Part shown: piece by piece, positions 49,472 through 57,786 of the stretch
Layout of the letters: each line of letters starts with the position of its first letter
How positions within the stretch are numbered: the stretch's first letter is position 1
NCBI GenBank assembly: GCA_963727575.1
Contig: CAVSIA010000017.1
Location: 277,832-341,831 of the forward strand
Reading direction: 5' to 3'
DNA length: 64,000 nucleotides
Source of the DNA: JAHQVI01 sp963727575
GTDB taxonomy: Bacteria > Pseudomonadota > Alphaproteobacteria > Rhizobiales > Rhodomicrobiaceae
Program-made: the position numbers and the translations under genes
The notes under the pieces: model-generated
What the model was told of the DNA's origin: nothing
The model's database searches: none
Seen by the model: only the letters and a program-made list of their open reading frames with translations

Positions 49472-50181
49472 CCCGTCTGTCAGGACTGTATGAATGGTGT
49501 AGGGCACAGCTTCAACGAGACGACGCAGGAATTTGGCGGCGTTCATTTTGCCCGCCTTTTCATAGAGTTCCGCGAAAGCGAACTTTGATGTCCGATCAAT
49601 TGCGACGAAGAGATAGAGCTTGCCTTCCTCGGTGCGTACTTCAGCAATATCAATATGGAAGAAGCCAATTGGATAGGATTTGAACTTCTTCTTCGCGGCC
49701 TTTTCGCCCTCGACCTCTGGCAAACGGCTGATATCGTGGCGCTGAAGTAGACGGTGCAAAGACGAGCGCGTCAGATGCGGGATGGTCGCCTGTAACGCAT
49801 AGAGGCAGTCATCAAGCGGCAACAGTGTATGGCGGCGGAAGGCCACAGCCATCGCCTCGTCTTCAGCCGTCAGCACGGTCGAGCGGGGATCTTTCGGCCC
49901 CATCGCTGCGTCTTCTACAGTTGTTCGTTTCCGCCACTTCGCCACCGTCTTGGGGTTGAGCCCGTAACGCGCAGCTAGTTCTTTGGCCGTAGCCTTCGAT
50001 CGCTGTATCGCAGTTCGGACGGCGTGCGTGGTCGTGGCGCTGCCGTGAAGTATCTGTCCCATAGGGCCTCCCGCATAATGGGATCAGGTAAACTGATTCC
50101 ATCACACAGCGGGACTAAACACCTAGCGCATCTTTTAGCAAGCGGCGTGAAGCCACAAAAATATGTGGCCGCTTCTGAAGT

Positions 50182-50559
50182 TCATTCGCTCGCCGTCAAT
50201 GCCGCAAGGCGTCGCTTGAGCTCTTCCATTTTCTTGTTTGCCATCTTCCTTCTTCCGAACATCAACCCGGCTGAGATGAAGTACCACCGGAAGGACCAAG
50301 GTGCGACCGATAGCAAAAATGCATTTCCAACCAGTGCACCGACAATGGCGAATGGCAGTGGCCAACCATTCATAAACACCGGGAAATTCGGAAAGACGGC
50401 TACGATAAGAATAAAGACAGCCACGGCCACCAAGGCAGGAATAAAGGGCCAAACCCATAGAGATCCAGCAAAAAATGCGGCAAACAGCGGCAACCTTTGG
50501 GCCCATGTCAACGCCCAAATCTCATGTTTCGTAAAGTTTATCTTTATCCAACTTATCAT
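50182..50559 (-). CDS. Hypothetical membrane protein
   Basis: A 125-residue protein with three hydrophobic segments (LPLFAAFFAGSLWVWPFIPA, VFILIVAVFPNFPVF and LPFAIVGALVGNAFLLSV) and a basic C-terminal tail (RRKMANKKMEELKRRL). Base composition is noticeably lower in GC than the flanking chromosome, which fits recent acquisition. There is no clear ribosome site and no recognised family. It lies between the IS481 and IS630 elements. Confidence 0.5.
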   Translation of the reverse strand: MISWIKINFTKHEIWALTWAQRLPLFAAFFAGSLWVWPFIPALVAVAVFILIVAVFPNFPVFMNGWPLPFAIVGALVGNAFLLSVAPWSFRWYFISAGLMFGRRKMANKKMEELKRRLAALTASE

Positions 50560-50638
50560 TGCTCAATTTAGGATAAGCGTCGCCGTTGGATATTGGGCCC
50601 AAAACGCCCATGGCCGTCGTTGCTCCATCCCGCTTTGC

Positions 50639-51717
50639 CTAAGCAGAAATTCGCCAGTTGACCAACGAATTGACGCATCGTTCCTGGTTCAAAGCATGCA
50701 CGGCTTCGTGGATTTCGCTGTCGAGGGTTTCGGCGTCGGTGAATGTCCGATGGGCCAGATGATGCGCCTTGAGATCGCGCCAAACACCCTCGATATCGTT
50801 GAGCTCAGGCGCGTATTTGGGCAGCCATTCAACGGTCAGCCAGTGCCGGCGTGCCGCAAGTGCGGCCCGGGTGATCTTGCTGACGTGGACCGGCCCGTTG
50901 TCCAGGACCAGCACGACGGGCTTGACCGTATGCCCGGGTTTCGGGCCATAGAGACGATCGAGCTGCTCCAGATGGGCAATGAAGTCGCTGCTGCGCTTGG
51001 TCCGGCTCGTGTGAACGATAAGGCGGCGGGTGACGTGATCGAGCGAGCCCACCATCGCCGCCTTCTTGGCCTGCCCTGGCGCCGGTACGCGCAGGTCAGC
51101 CCCGCGTTTTGCCCATACGCGCGCCAGATAAGGATGCGTCAATGCCTCGCTCTCATCGCCATAGAGCAGGACAATATCGCCAGCTTCGGCCTGAGCCTTG
51201 CGCAACTGGAGCCTGAGCCCAATGCGCTCGACCTCGGCCGCGATCTGGCGCCCCTTCAGCGTGTGCCGGAGCCGCCGCCAGCGGAAGTTTTTTTTCGCAG
51301 CGCCTTGGAGAGCTGCGAAGGCCCGATCTCGATGCGCTCGGCACGTTTGATCTCGGCGATCAGCCGCGGGATCGTCCAGGTCCGTCTATCGGCGACAGGC
51401 GCTTCCAGCAACGGCACGCAGACCCGCAATGCCGCCTCGATCTTCACCGGCGGCGGGCCTGCATACAGGCTCGCCTTCACCGCTTCCACGCCGCCACGCG
51501 CGAACTCGCCCCGCCAGAAGCGGACCGTATCCTCACGCACACGGAATACCTCGGCAATCCGCGCACTGGTCCACCCCCTCAGCGTCAACAGGATGGCGCG
51601 CGCCCGATCAGCTTCGCCACGATCCTTCGACCTGGCCAGCGTTTCGAGCGCCGACTTCTGTTCCTCGCTCGCCGTCACCGGAGATCTGCCTGCCATGTCC
51701 CGCCCTCGCGAATCCAC
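50639..51717 (-). CDS. IS630-family transposase (OrfA/OrfB, programmed frameshift)
   Basis: OrfA (51717 or 51696 to 51256) holds the HTH region (SARIAEVFRVREDTVRFWRG). OrfB continues in another frame (KKNFRWRRLRHTLKGRQIAA) and has the DDE domain: IVLLYGDESEALTHPYLARV, VVLVLDNGPVHVSKITRAAL, LPKYAPELNDIEGVWRDLK. The shift coincides with a run of eight A residues on the coding strand (51288-51295), a classical slippery site, so this is most likely programmed frameshifting rather than an error. The OrfB stop overlaps the TA target. Confidence 0.87.
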
Positions 51718-51769
51718 ACGAAGACGGAATCACAGGCGACATGCGTTGGTCTAGTTTGCGAAGTCTGCT
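50642..51769 (-). mobile_element. IS630-family insertion sequence
   Basis: The ends AGCAGA (50642) and TCTGCT (ending 51769) are flanked on both sides by TA (50640-50641 and 51770-51771), the invariable IS630/Tc1 target. The related terminal segments share blocks such as CCTAAGCAGA and GACCAACG in inverted order. The element is about 1.13 kb with a two-frame transposase. It is inserted next to, and cuts off, the 3' end of the nuclease gene. Confidence 0.85.
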
Positions 51770-51771
51770 TA

Positions 51772-52080
51772 GGTCGTTAGGGCAGGCACAGGTTCGATGT
51801 GCTGCGTGACCGTGGAATGCGTCCATCCGGCCGCCATGCCGAAAGTCAGAAGGATCTTGGAATTCGCCAGCCCATAGACCCACCTTCGCCGCCCTGGCCC
51901 GGTCCTCGTCAGCGACATAATCGAGTGAGTATTTGCGGAAGGCGATGGCTCGGCCCTGCGTGACCATCCAACGGCTGATGTCCGCATCTTCCAGCGTGCA
52001 CAGCCCCACCATACGCCCATAGCGATCTGTGTCGCGCCGTGTGCAGGTCACGGGCTTGCGCCCGACCTTCTTGGCTAATT
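51772..52080 (-). pseudogene. Thermonuclease-like (SNase) gene fragment
   Basis: The reading AKKVGRKPVTCTRRDTDRYG, RMVGLCTLEDADISRWMVTQ, GRAIAFRKYSLDYV and ARAAKVGLWAGEFQDP is the C-terminal half of a staphylococcal-nuclease-like domain, including the catalytic-loop Arg. The 5' half is absent (a stop lies just upstream near 52080) and the 3' end has been damaged next to the IS630 insertion. Alphaproteobacterial islands often carry such genes. Confidence 0.7.
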
Positions 52081-52437
52081 AGACGTGCTGAGAAAAGTGA
52101 CCCAATTTAGCCGCTGGGACCACACTCCCGCGTCGCGGACTTGTCCGTATGCGGAGGGGAGGCGGATGCGGTGCCATGATACCTCGACCGCCGAAGTTGA
52201 CTCCGAGCGGAAACTCCGGCGCAAAGCGCAGGAAGGCACGAGAACCAAATCATTGGTGAGCCTCGGCGGGAGCTGCAAGATTGCGCCGATTTTTGGTCAC
52301 TGGAAAACCTCGGAGCAGGGATCGCTCCTTGCGCGACGACATCTGTTTCAATATGGAAAACGCATGATTGACATCGCGAAATTGATGTATAGAACCGTAC
52401 ATATGACGGCTGAGATCGCTCAAACGACCTTGTAGGC
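52081..52437. other. Upstream region of the HTH regulator / hyf operon
   Basis: About 360 bases without a credible gene. The last 80 bases are AT-rich. A TTGACA (52368-52373) and a TATAGA (52388-52393) are present, but the 14-base spacing is short for a sigma-70 promoter. CCGT-N7-ACGG (52395-52409) is a small inverted repeat just before the regulator start and could be an autoregulatory operator. Confidence 0.35.
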
Positions 52438-52680
52438 ATGATTACCGCTGCGCAGTTGCGCGCCGCACGTGCATTAATTGGGATCGACCAACGTGAGCTG
52501 GCCCAGCGCTCCGGTCTGTCGGTGCCGACAATTCAGCGTATGGAAGCCTCCAACGGCGTGGTCCGCGGCAATGTCGATTCGCTCATGAAATTAATCGATG
52601 CACTTGCCGCCAGCGGTATCGAATTGATCGGCGAAGGGGCGGTCTCCGATGGAGGCGGACGGGGTGTGCGGCTCAAATGA
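52438..52680 (+). CDS. XRE-family HTH regulator
   Basis: An 80-residue protein that is essentially one Cro/CI-type helix-turn-helix (AARALIGIDQRELAQRSGLS, VPTIQRMEASNGVVRGNVDS) plus a short tail. This single-domain type frequently stands at the head of membrane or metabolic operons. It lies 46 bases upstream of the hyfB-like gene on the same strand, so it is the most probable local regulator of that operon. Confidence 0.78.
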   Translation: MITAAQLRAARALIGIDQRELAQRSGLSVPTIQRMEASNGVVRGNVDSLMKLIDALAASGIELIGEGAVSDGGGRGVRLK

Positions 52681-52726
52681 ACACAGGCGGTGGACAAGCT
52701 AGCGCGCACGGACAGCGGAGCCGCTG

Positions 52727-54736
52727 ATGGTCATCTATGCGCTCTGCGGCGTACTGGCGCTGATGGCTCTCGCCCCGCTCGCAATTGCGCTGAGAGCGGC
52801 GTCTCTCGCCCCTCGCGTGGTCTATAGCGCCAGCCTGATCATCACGCTGACACTCTGCGTTATCGCCCTGCTGGCCTTGTTTGGATATGACGGCGCCGCA
52901 TCGGCGACCGTATTACCGCTCGGCCTGCCTTGGCTTGGCACGCATTTCCGCATTGACGCGCTCGCAGCCTTTTTCCTCTTCGTCGTCAATCTCGGGGGCG
53001 CGGCCGCGAGCTTGTTCGCTCTTGGCTACGGACGGCACGAGGAATTTCCGCAGCGAGTGCTGCCGTTCTATCCAGCCTATCTCGGTGCGATGAATCTGGT
53101 GCTGCTTGCCGACGACGCCTTTTCGTTCCTGGTGTCGTGGGAGTTCATGTCGCTGAGCTCCTGGGCGCTGGTGATCGCACACCATCACATCCGCGAAAAT
53201 CTGCGTGCCGGTTATATCTACCTCCTGATGGCGAGCTTCGGCACGCTGGCGTTGCTGCTCGCTTTCGGGCTGCTCGCCGGTGCTGGCGGAAATTACGCAT
53301 TCGACGCGATCCGCGTTGTGCATCCCTCCATCGGCTTGGCCGCCCTGGCATTGATTCTGGTGCTGATCGGCACCGGCTCGAAAGCCGGGCTAGTGCCCCT
53401 GCATGCCTGGCTGCCGCTCGCCCATCCAGCCGCGCCCAGCCATGTCTCCGCGCTCATGAGCGGCGTGATGACGAAGGTTGCGGTTTACGGCTTCATTCGC
53501 ATCGTGTTCGACCTGCTGGGCCAACCCGACTGGTGGTGGAGTCTGGTGGTGCTGGCGGCGGGTGGCGCCACCGCCGCGATGGGGGTGCTCTATGCGCTGA
53601 TGCAGCACGACCTCAAGCGCGTCCTCGCCTACAGCACCATTGAGAATATCGGTATCATTTTCGCCGCACTCGGGCTGGCACTGGCGTTCAAGGCCCACGG
53701 AATGCCCCTGGCCGCCGCCCTCGCGCTCACCGCGGCCTTGTTCCATGTGTTCAATCACGCGCTGTTCAAAAGCCTGCTGTTCTGCGGTGCAGGGGCTGTG
53801 CTGACGAGCACCGGCGAGCGGGACATGGAGAAGCTCGGCGGCCTTATTCACCGCATGCCGCACACCGCGCTCGTTTTCCTCATCGGCGCGATGGCGATCT
53901 CTGCGCTGCCGCCGCTTAATGGCTTCGTGTCCGAATGGCTGACCTTTCAGGCCATTCTTCTGAGCCCGCAATTGCCGTCCTGGGGCTTGAAGCTCATGGT
54001 ACCGGCAGTTGGCGCACTGTTGGCTCTGTCGGCAGCGCTTGCCGCCGCCTGCTTCGTACGCGTCTTCGGTATCAGCTTCCTTGGCCGCGCCCGCACGCCA
54101 GCAGCCAGTGCTGCGCAGGAAACCGACGCCAGCGCGCTCGTCGCAATGTATTTCCTCGCCGCCGCCTGCCTGATTACGGGCATTCTGCCCGGCGTTTTCA
54201 TCGATGCGCTGGCGCCGGTAGCGCTGATGCTGACCGGCAGCCGCATGCCGGTGCAGATGAGTGTGGAATGGCTGTCGATCGTGCCGATCGCTGAAAGCCG
54301 CAGCTCCTATAACGGGCTTCTGGTGTTCGTGTTCATGGCCTTATCCTCTGCGACCGCCGCCTTCGCGATCCACCGGCTTGCTTCCGACCGTCTGCGCCGT
54401 GGCCCGGCTTGGGATTGCGGCTATCCGGATTCAAACCCGCTCACGCAATATAGCGCGGACAGTTTCAGCCAGCCGATCCGCCGCGTGTTCGGCACGCTCG
54501 TGTTCAGTGCCCGCGAGATTGGTGAGATGCCACCACCCGGCGTGATGCGTTCGGCGAGCCTCAAGGTCACAATGCGCGATCCGATCTGGGACCTGGCTTA
54601 CGCGCCGATCGCCCACTGTATCGACTACGCGGCCACGCGGTTGAACGTGCTGCAATTCCTGACAATCCGCCGTTATCTCACTCTGGTCTTCTCCGCGCTG
54701 GTGCTGCTGCTCTTGGTGCTCGCAATATGGCCCTGA
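52727..54736 (+). CDS. hyfB: HyfB-like antiporter subunit (NuoL/MrpA type)
   Basis: A 669-residue membrane protein with about 16 hydrophobic segments. It has the proton-antiporter core: the glutamate in LVSWEFMSLSSWALVI, the lysine in the segment PSHVSALMSGVMTKVAVYGF and the signature GLVPLHAWLPLAHPAAPSHV. The C-terminal extension ends in a last span. It corresponds to subunit B of hydrogenase-4-type and hydrogenase-related complexes and should translocate ions across the inner membrane. GGAG precedes the ATG. The stop overlaps the start of the next gene (54727), indicating coupling. Confidence 0.9.
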   Translation: MVIYALCGVLALMALAPLAIALRAASLAPRVVYSASLIITLTLCVIALLALFGYDGAASATVLPLGLPWLGTHFRIDALAAFFLFVVNLGGAAASLFALGYGRHEEFPQRVLPFYPAYLGAMNLVLLADDAFSFLVSWEFMSLSSWALVIAHHHIRENLRAGYIYLLMASFGTLALLLAFGLLAGAGGNYAFDAIRVVHPSIGLAALALILVLIGTGSKAGLVPLHAWLPLAHPAAPSHVSALMSGVMTKVAVYGFIRIVFDLLGQPDWWWSLVVLAAGGATAAMGVLYALMQHDLKRVLAYSTIENIGIIFAALGLALAFKAHGMPLAAALALTAALFHVFNHALFKSLLFCGAGAVLTSTGERDMEKLGGLIHRMPHTALVFLIGAMAISALPPLNGFVSEWLTFQAILLSPQLPSWGLKLMVPAVGALLALSAALAAACFVRVFGISFLGRARTPAASAAQETDASALVAMYFLAAACLITGILPGVFIDALAPVALMLTGSRMPVQMSVEWLSIVPIAESRSSYNGLLVFVFMALSSATAAFAIHRLASDRLRRGPAWDCGYPDSNPLTQYSADSFSQPIRRVFGTLVFSAREIGEMPPPGVMRSASLKVTMRDPIWDLAYAPIAHCIDYAATRLNVLQFLTIRRYLTLVFSALVLLLLVLAIWP

Positions 54737-55684
54737 TCCGCGACATCGCCTTGCAGGGCGCTCAGATGCTGCTGGTACTGGCGCTCGCGCCGCTATTGAC
54801 TGGCCTCGTGCGCAAGCTGAAGGCACGATTATTGCGCCGGCAGGGACCGCCGATGCTGCAGCCCTATCGCGATCTCATCCGTCTGATGCGCAAGGAGGTG
54901 ATTCTGGCGGAAAGCGCCTCCCCGCTGTTCCGCGTCGTCCCCTATGTGGCGTTCGCGGGCACCTGGGTGGCGGCCTCGCTAGTGCCCACCTTCCGCAGCG
55001 GCCTCCTCTTCTCCTGGACTGCAGATCTCATCGCCATTATGGCCCTGCTTGGCAGCGCCCGTTTCTTCCTCGCCCTCGCGGGGCTCGATGTCGGCACCAG
55101 CTTCGGCGGCATTGGATCGAGCCGCGAAGTGATGATTGCCTCGCTCGCCGAGCCTGCCATGCTGATGATCGTCTTCACGCTCGCGCTGATCGCCGGCTCG
55201 AACTCAGCTCTCGACCATGTCGGCTTTCATGAATTCGCCGGAGGTGGGATTGCGCGTCTCGCTTGGCCTTGGCCTCGTCGCGCTCATCATCGTCGCCATC
55301 GCCGAAAACGGTCGCATTCCGGTCGACAACCCGGCGACGCATCTCGAACTCACCATGGTGCACGAGGCCATGGTCCTGGAATATTCGGGCCGCCATCTCG
55401 CGCTGATCGAGTTGTCGGCATCGCTCAAGCTTCTCCTTTACATCTCGCTGATCGCCTGCCTGTTCGTGCCCTGGGGCATCAGCTCGGCGACCGCCGAACC
55501 CTTGCCGCTGGCCATCGGTGTCGCCGCCTATTTCGCCAAGCTCGCGATCGCCTGCCTGCTGCTGGCCGTTTTCGAAACCGCGATTGCCAAGATGCGTGTG
55601 TTTCGCGTGCCGGAATTCCTCGGCGCTGCTTTGATGCTGGCGTTGCTGGCAACACTTCTACGCTTCGTATCGGGGAGCCTGTGA
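54727..55684 (+). CDS. hyfC: HyfC-like membrane subunit (NuoH type), one frameshift
   Basis: A protein of about 318 residues with eight hydrophobic segments. The N-terminal part has RRQGPPMLQPYRDLIRLMRK, the Gly-Pro-rich quinone-side loop of the NuoH family, and GTSFGGIGSSREVMIASLAE. After a frame change near 55225 it reads GLGLVALIIVAIAENGRIPV and DNPATHLELTMVHEAMVLEY, another NuoH hallmark, to the stop at 55684. It links the soluble arm to the antiporter subunits. It overlaps hyfB at the 5' end and hyfE at the 3' end (TGATG). Confidence 0.87.
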
Positions 55685-56346
55685 TGCATGGGCTGGGCTT
55701 CGACATCGCGCATATGCTGGCCGGCTCACTGGTGCTGATAAGCTTCATGCAGCTCTATCAGGACCGGCTGCTGGCGCTGATCAACATCTTCGGCCTGCAT
55801 GCCGTGGTGCTGGCCGCCTCGGTTGCGTGGCAGGCCAATGTTCAGGGAGCACCGCATCTCTATATCACCGCCGCTATCGCACTGGTGTTCAAGGCCGTCA
55901 TCATTCCCATCGCGCTGCGTCGAATCGTCGTGCGGCTCGGCATTCATCGCGAGATCGAGGTCGTGGTCGGCGTCGGTCCTACCATGCTTCTGGGCATGGG
56001 CCTGGTTGCGCTCTCGATGGTGGTAATGCTTCGGGTGACCGCCGCAGCCGATCCGCTGGCGCGCGAGGACCTTGCTTTCGCATTGTCCGTGCTGCTGCTC
56101 GGCCTGCTGATGATGGTGACGCGGCGCAATGCCGTCAGTCAGGTGATCGGCTTCATGTCGCTGGAAAATGGCCTGGTGCTGGCTGCAACCGGCGCGAAGG
56201 GCATGCCGCTGGTGGTGGAGATCAGCGTAGCCTTTTCGGTGCTGATAGCCTTTATCGTGATGGGCATCTTCCTGTTCCGGATTCGCGAGCGGTTCGACAC
56301 GGTCGACATCCAGGCGCTCGACCGCTTCCGCGGAGAACGCCAATGA
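55684..56346 (+). CDS. hyfE: HyfE-like membrane subunit (NuoK-like N-terminus)
   Basis: A 220-residue protein with about seven hydrophobic segments. The C-terminal part contains the NuoK-like glutamate segment VIGFMSLENGLVLAATGAKG. The start overlaps the hyfC stop by one base, and its own stop overlaps the hyfF start (ATGA). It is a small membrane subunit of the complex. Confidence 0.85.
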   Translation: MHGLGFDIAHMLAGSLVLISFMQLYQDRLLALINIFGLHAVVLAASVAWQANVQGAPHLYITAAIALVFKAVIIPIALRRIVVRLGIHREIEVVVGVGPTMLLGMGLVALSMVVMLRVTAAADPLAREDLAFALSVLLLGLLMMVTRRNAVSQVIGFMSLENGLVLAATGAKGMPLVVEISVAFSVLIAFIVMGIFLFRIRERFDTVDIQALDRFRGERQ

Positions 56347-57782
56347 CGTTCGACGCGCTTGAGGCCGTACTGGTAATCCCCCTGCTGGCGGCCGCGCTGC
56401 TCGCCGTTCTTCCCGGCTATCGCCTCACAGCAAACCTGAATGTGGGCGCCGCACTGCTCACCTTTCTCGTCTCCGTATCGCTGTTCGTGGCCGAGCCGCC
56501 CTCCGGCACCTACCTGCTCGTTGACGACCTCAATAAGGTCTTCATCGTGCTGACCACCTTCGTGGCCTTCACCACCAGCGCGTTCAGTGCGAGCTACATC
56601 GGCCACGAGATCGAAATCGGCCGTCTGACGCCCACATCCGTGCGTTTCTATCACGCCATGTACCAAGTCTTGATGTTCGCCATGAATCTCGCGTTGGTCG
56701 CCAACAATATCGGCCTGATGTGGGTGGCCGTTGAAATTGCCACGCTCACCACCGTGCTGATGGTCGGCATCTATCGGACCCATGAGGCGCTCGAAGCGGC
56801 CTGGAAATATTTCATCCTCGGCAGCGTCGGCATCGCTTTGGCGCTATTCGGCACCATCCTGGTCTACATGGCGGCGCGGCCGGTGATCGGCGAAGGGCTG
56901 GAAGCCATGGTGTGGACCGTGCTGATCGCCCATGCGGCGAAATTCGACGCCGCGCTGCTCAACGTCGCCTTTGTCTTCCTGCTGCTCGGCTACGGCACCA
57001 AAGTCGGGCTCGCGCCGCTGCACGCCTGGCTCCCGGATGCCCATGCCGAAGGCCCGACGCCGATATCTGCCGTGCTTTCCGGCCTGCTGCTGAATGTCGC
57101 TCTCTATGCTTTGCTGCGTTTCAAGATGCTCTTGGCGCTGAATCCGGCAGCGATTGCGCCCGGGCCGCTGATGGTGACCATGGGACTGATTTCCTGCATC
57201 TTCGCCGCCTTCATGCTGTACCGCCGCCGCGACATCAAGCGGCTGTTCGCCTATTCCTCGATTGAGCATATGGGCATCATCGTCTTCGCTTTCGGCATGG
57301 GTGGCCCGCTGGCGAATTTCGCCGGACTTTTGCATATGACCATGCATTCGCTCACAAAATCGGCGATTTTCTTTGCGGTCGGACATATCGCGCAGGTGAA
57401 GGGCACGCAGCGGATCGCGGATCTCGGTGGGCTCACGGTAACGCATCCCGTGCTCGGCTGGGGGCTGGTGGCGGGCGTGGTCGCCATAGCCGGTTTGCCG
57501 CCGCTTGGAATCTTCATGAGCGAATTCTTGGTGGTGACGTCGACCTTTGCGCGCCAGCCTTTGCTTGTGCCACTCCTTGTGCTCGGCATTCTGATTGCGC
57601 TCGGCGGTCTCTTCCTCCGCCTCGGTATGATTGCCTTCGGCGAACCGCGCGGCCCTGTAACGCCAGTGCATGCGTCCTATGTTCCGATGTTCGCCCATCT
57701 GGCCATCGTGTTACTCGGCGGAATTTATTTGCCGCCTGCGTTGGTGAGCGGTTTTGAAAACGTAGCCAAGCTGCTGGGGTGA
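56343..57782 (+). CDS. hyfF: HyfF-like antiporter subunit (NuoN/NuoL type)
   Basis: A 479-residue polytopic protein, second antiporter-like subunit of the operon. Conserved blocks are VAVEIATLTTVLMVGIYRTH (membrane Glu), EAAWKYFILGSVGIALALFG (Lys), VGLAPLHAWLPDAHAEGPTP, LFAYSSIEHMGIIVFAFGMG and HSLTKSAIFFAVGHIAQVKG (Lys). The usual charged residues of an ion channel are present. ATG at 56343 lies within the hyfE stop region. Confidence 0.9.
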   Translation: MTFDALEAVLVIPLLAAALLAVLPGYRLTANLNVGAALLTFLVSVSLFVAEPPSGTYLLVDDLNKVFIVLTTFVAFTTSAFSASYIGHEIEIGRLTPTSVRFYHAMYQVLMFAMNLALVANNIGLMWVAVEIATLTTVLMVGIYRTHEALEAAWKYFILGSVGIALALFGTILVYMAARPVIGEGLEAMVWTVLIAHAAKFDAALLNVAFVFLLLGYGTKVGLAPLHAWLPDAHAEGPTPISAVLSGLLLNVALYALLRFKMLLALNPAAIAPGPLMVTMGLISCIFAAFMLYRRRDIKRLFAYSSIEHMGIIVFAFGMGGPLANFAGLLHMTMHSLTKSAIFFAVGHIAQVKGTQRIADLGGLTVTHPVLGWGLVAGVVAIAGLPPLGIFMSEFLVVTSTFARQPLLVPLLVLGILIALGGLFLRLGMIAFGEPRGPVTPVHASYVPMFAHLAIVLLGGIYLPPALVSGFENVAKLLG

Positions 57783-57786
57783 TGCC

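Larger units (their letters stand above)
49038..50062 (-). pseudogene. IS481-family transposase, interrupted by two palindromic inserts
   Basis: The N-terminal HTH (TAKELAARYGLNPKTVAKWR) and the DDE catalytic domain are recognisable: first Asp in FFHIDIAEVRTEEG, second in IHTVLTD, Glu in NGQVERMNRTLKEATVKRYH. The homologous reading is broken at two points. After VLTD about 41 bases replace the expected Asn codon and shift the frame (49437-49477). After TKINHP 39 bases replace the expected Trp codon in frame (49286-49324), adding RTFVVSDKRS. Both inserts contain the same 33-bp palindromic unit. The ORF from 49457 to 49038 is the second part. The protein is very unlikely to be active. Confidence 0.85.
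49039..50125 (-). mobile_element. IS481-family insertion sequence
   Basis: Perfect 28-bp inverted repeats lie at 49039-49066 and 50098-50125. The element proper probably starts TGTTTAG (49043) and ends CTAAACA (50121), 1079 bp. Both flanks contain CTAG (TCTAGG left, CCTAGC right), the known IS481 target core NCTAGN, but the outer bases differ, so the two flanks may not be a clean target duplication. The single transposase gene is on the minus strand and is disrupted. Confidence 0.88.

Noticed and set aside
52368..52393. Sigma-70 promoter (TTGACA, TATAGA) before the HTH regulator
   Set aside because: The 14-base spacer is too short for a normal promoter. Mentioned only as a possibility in the upstream-region entry.
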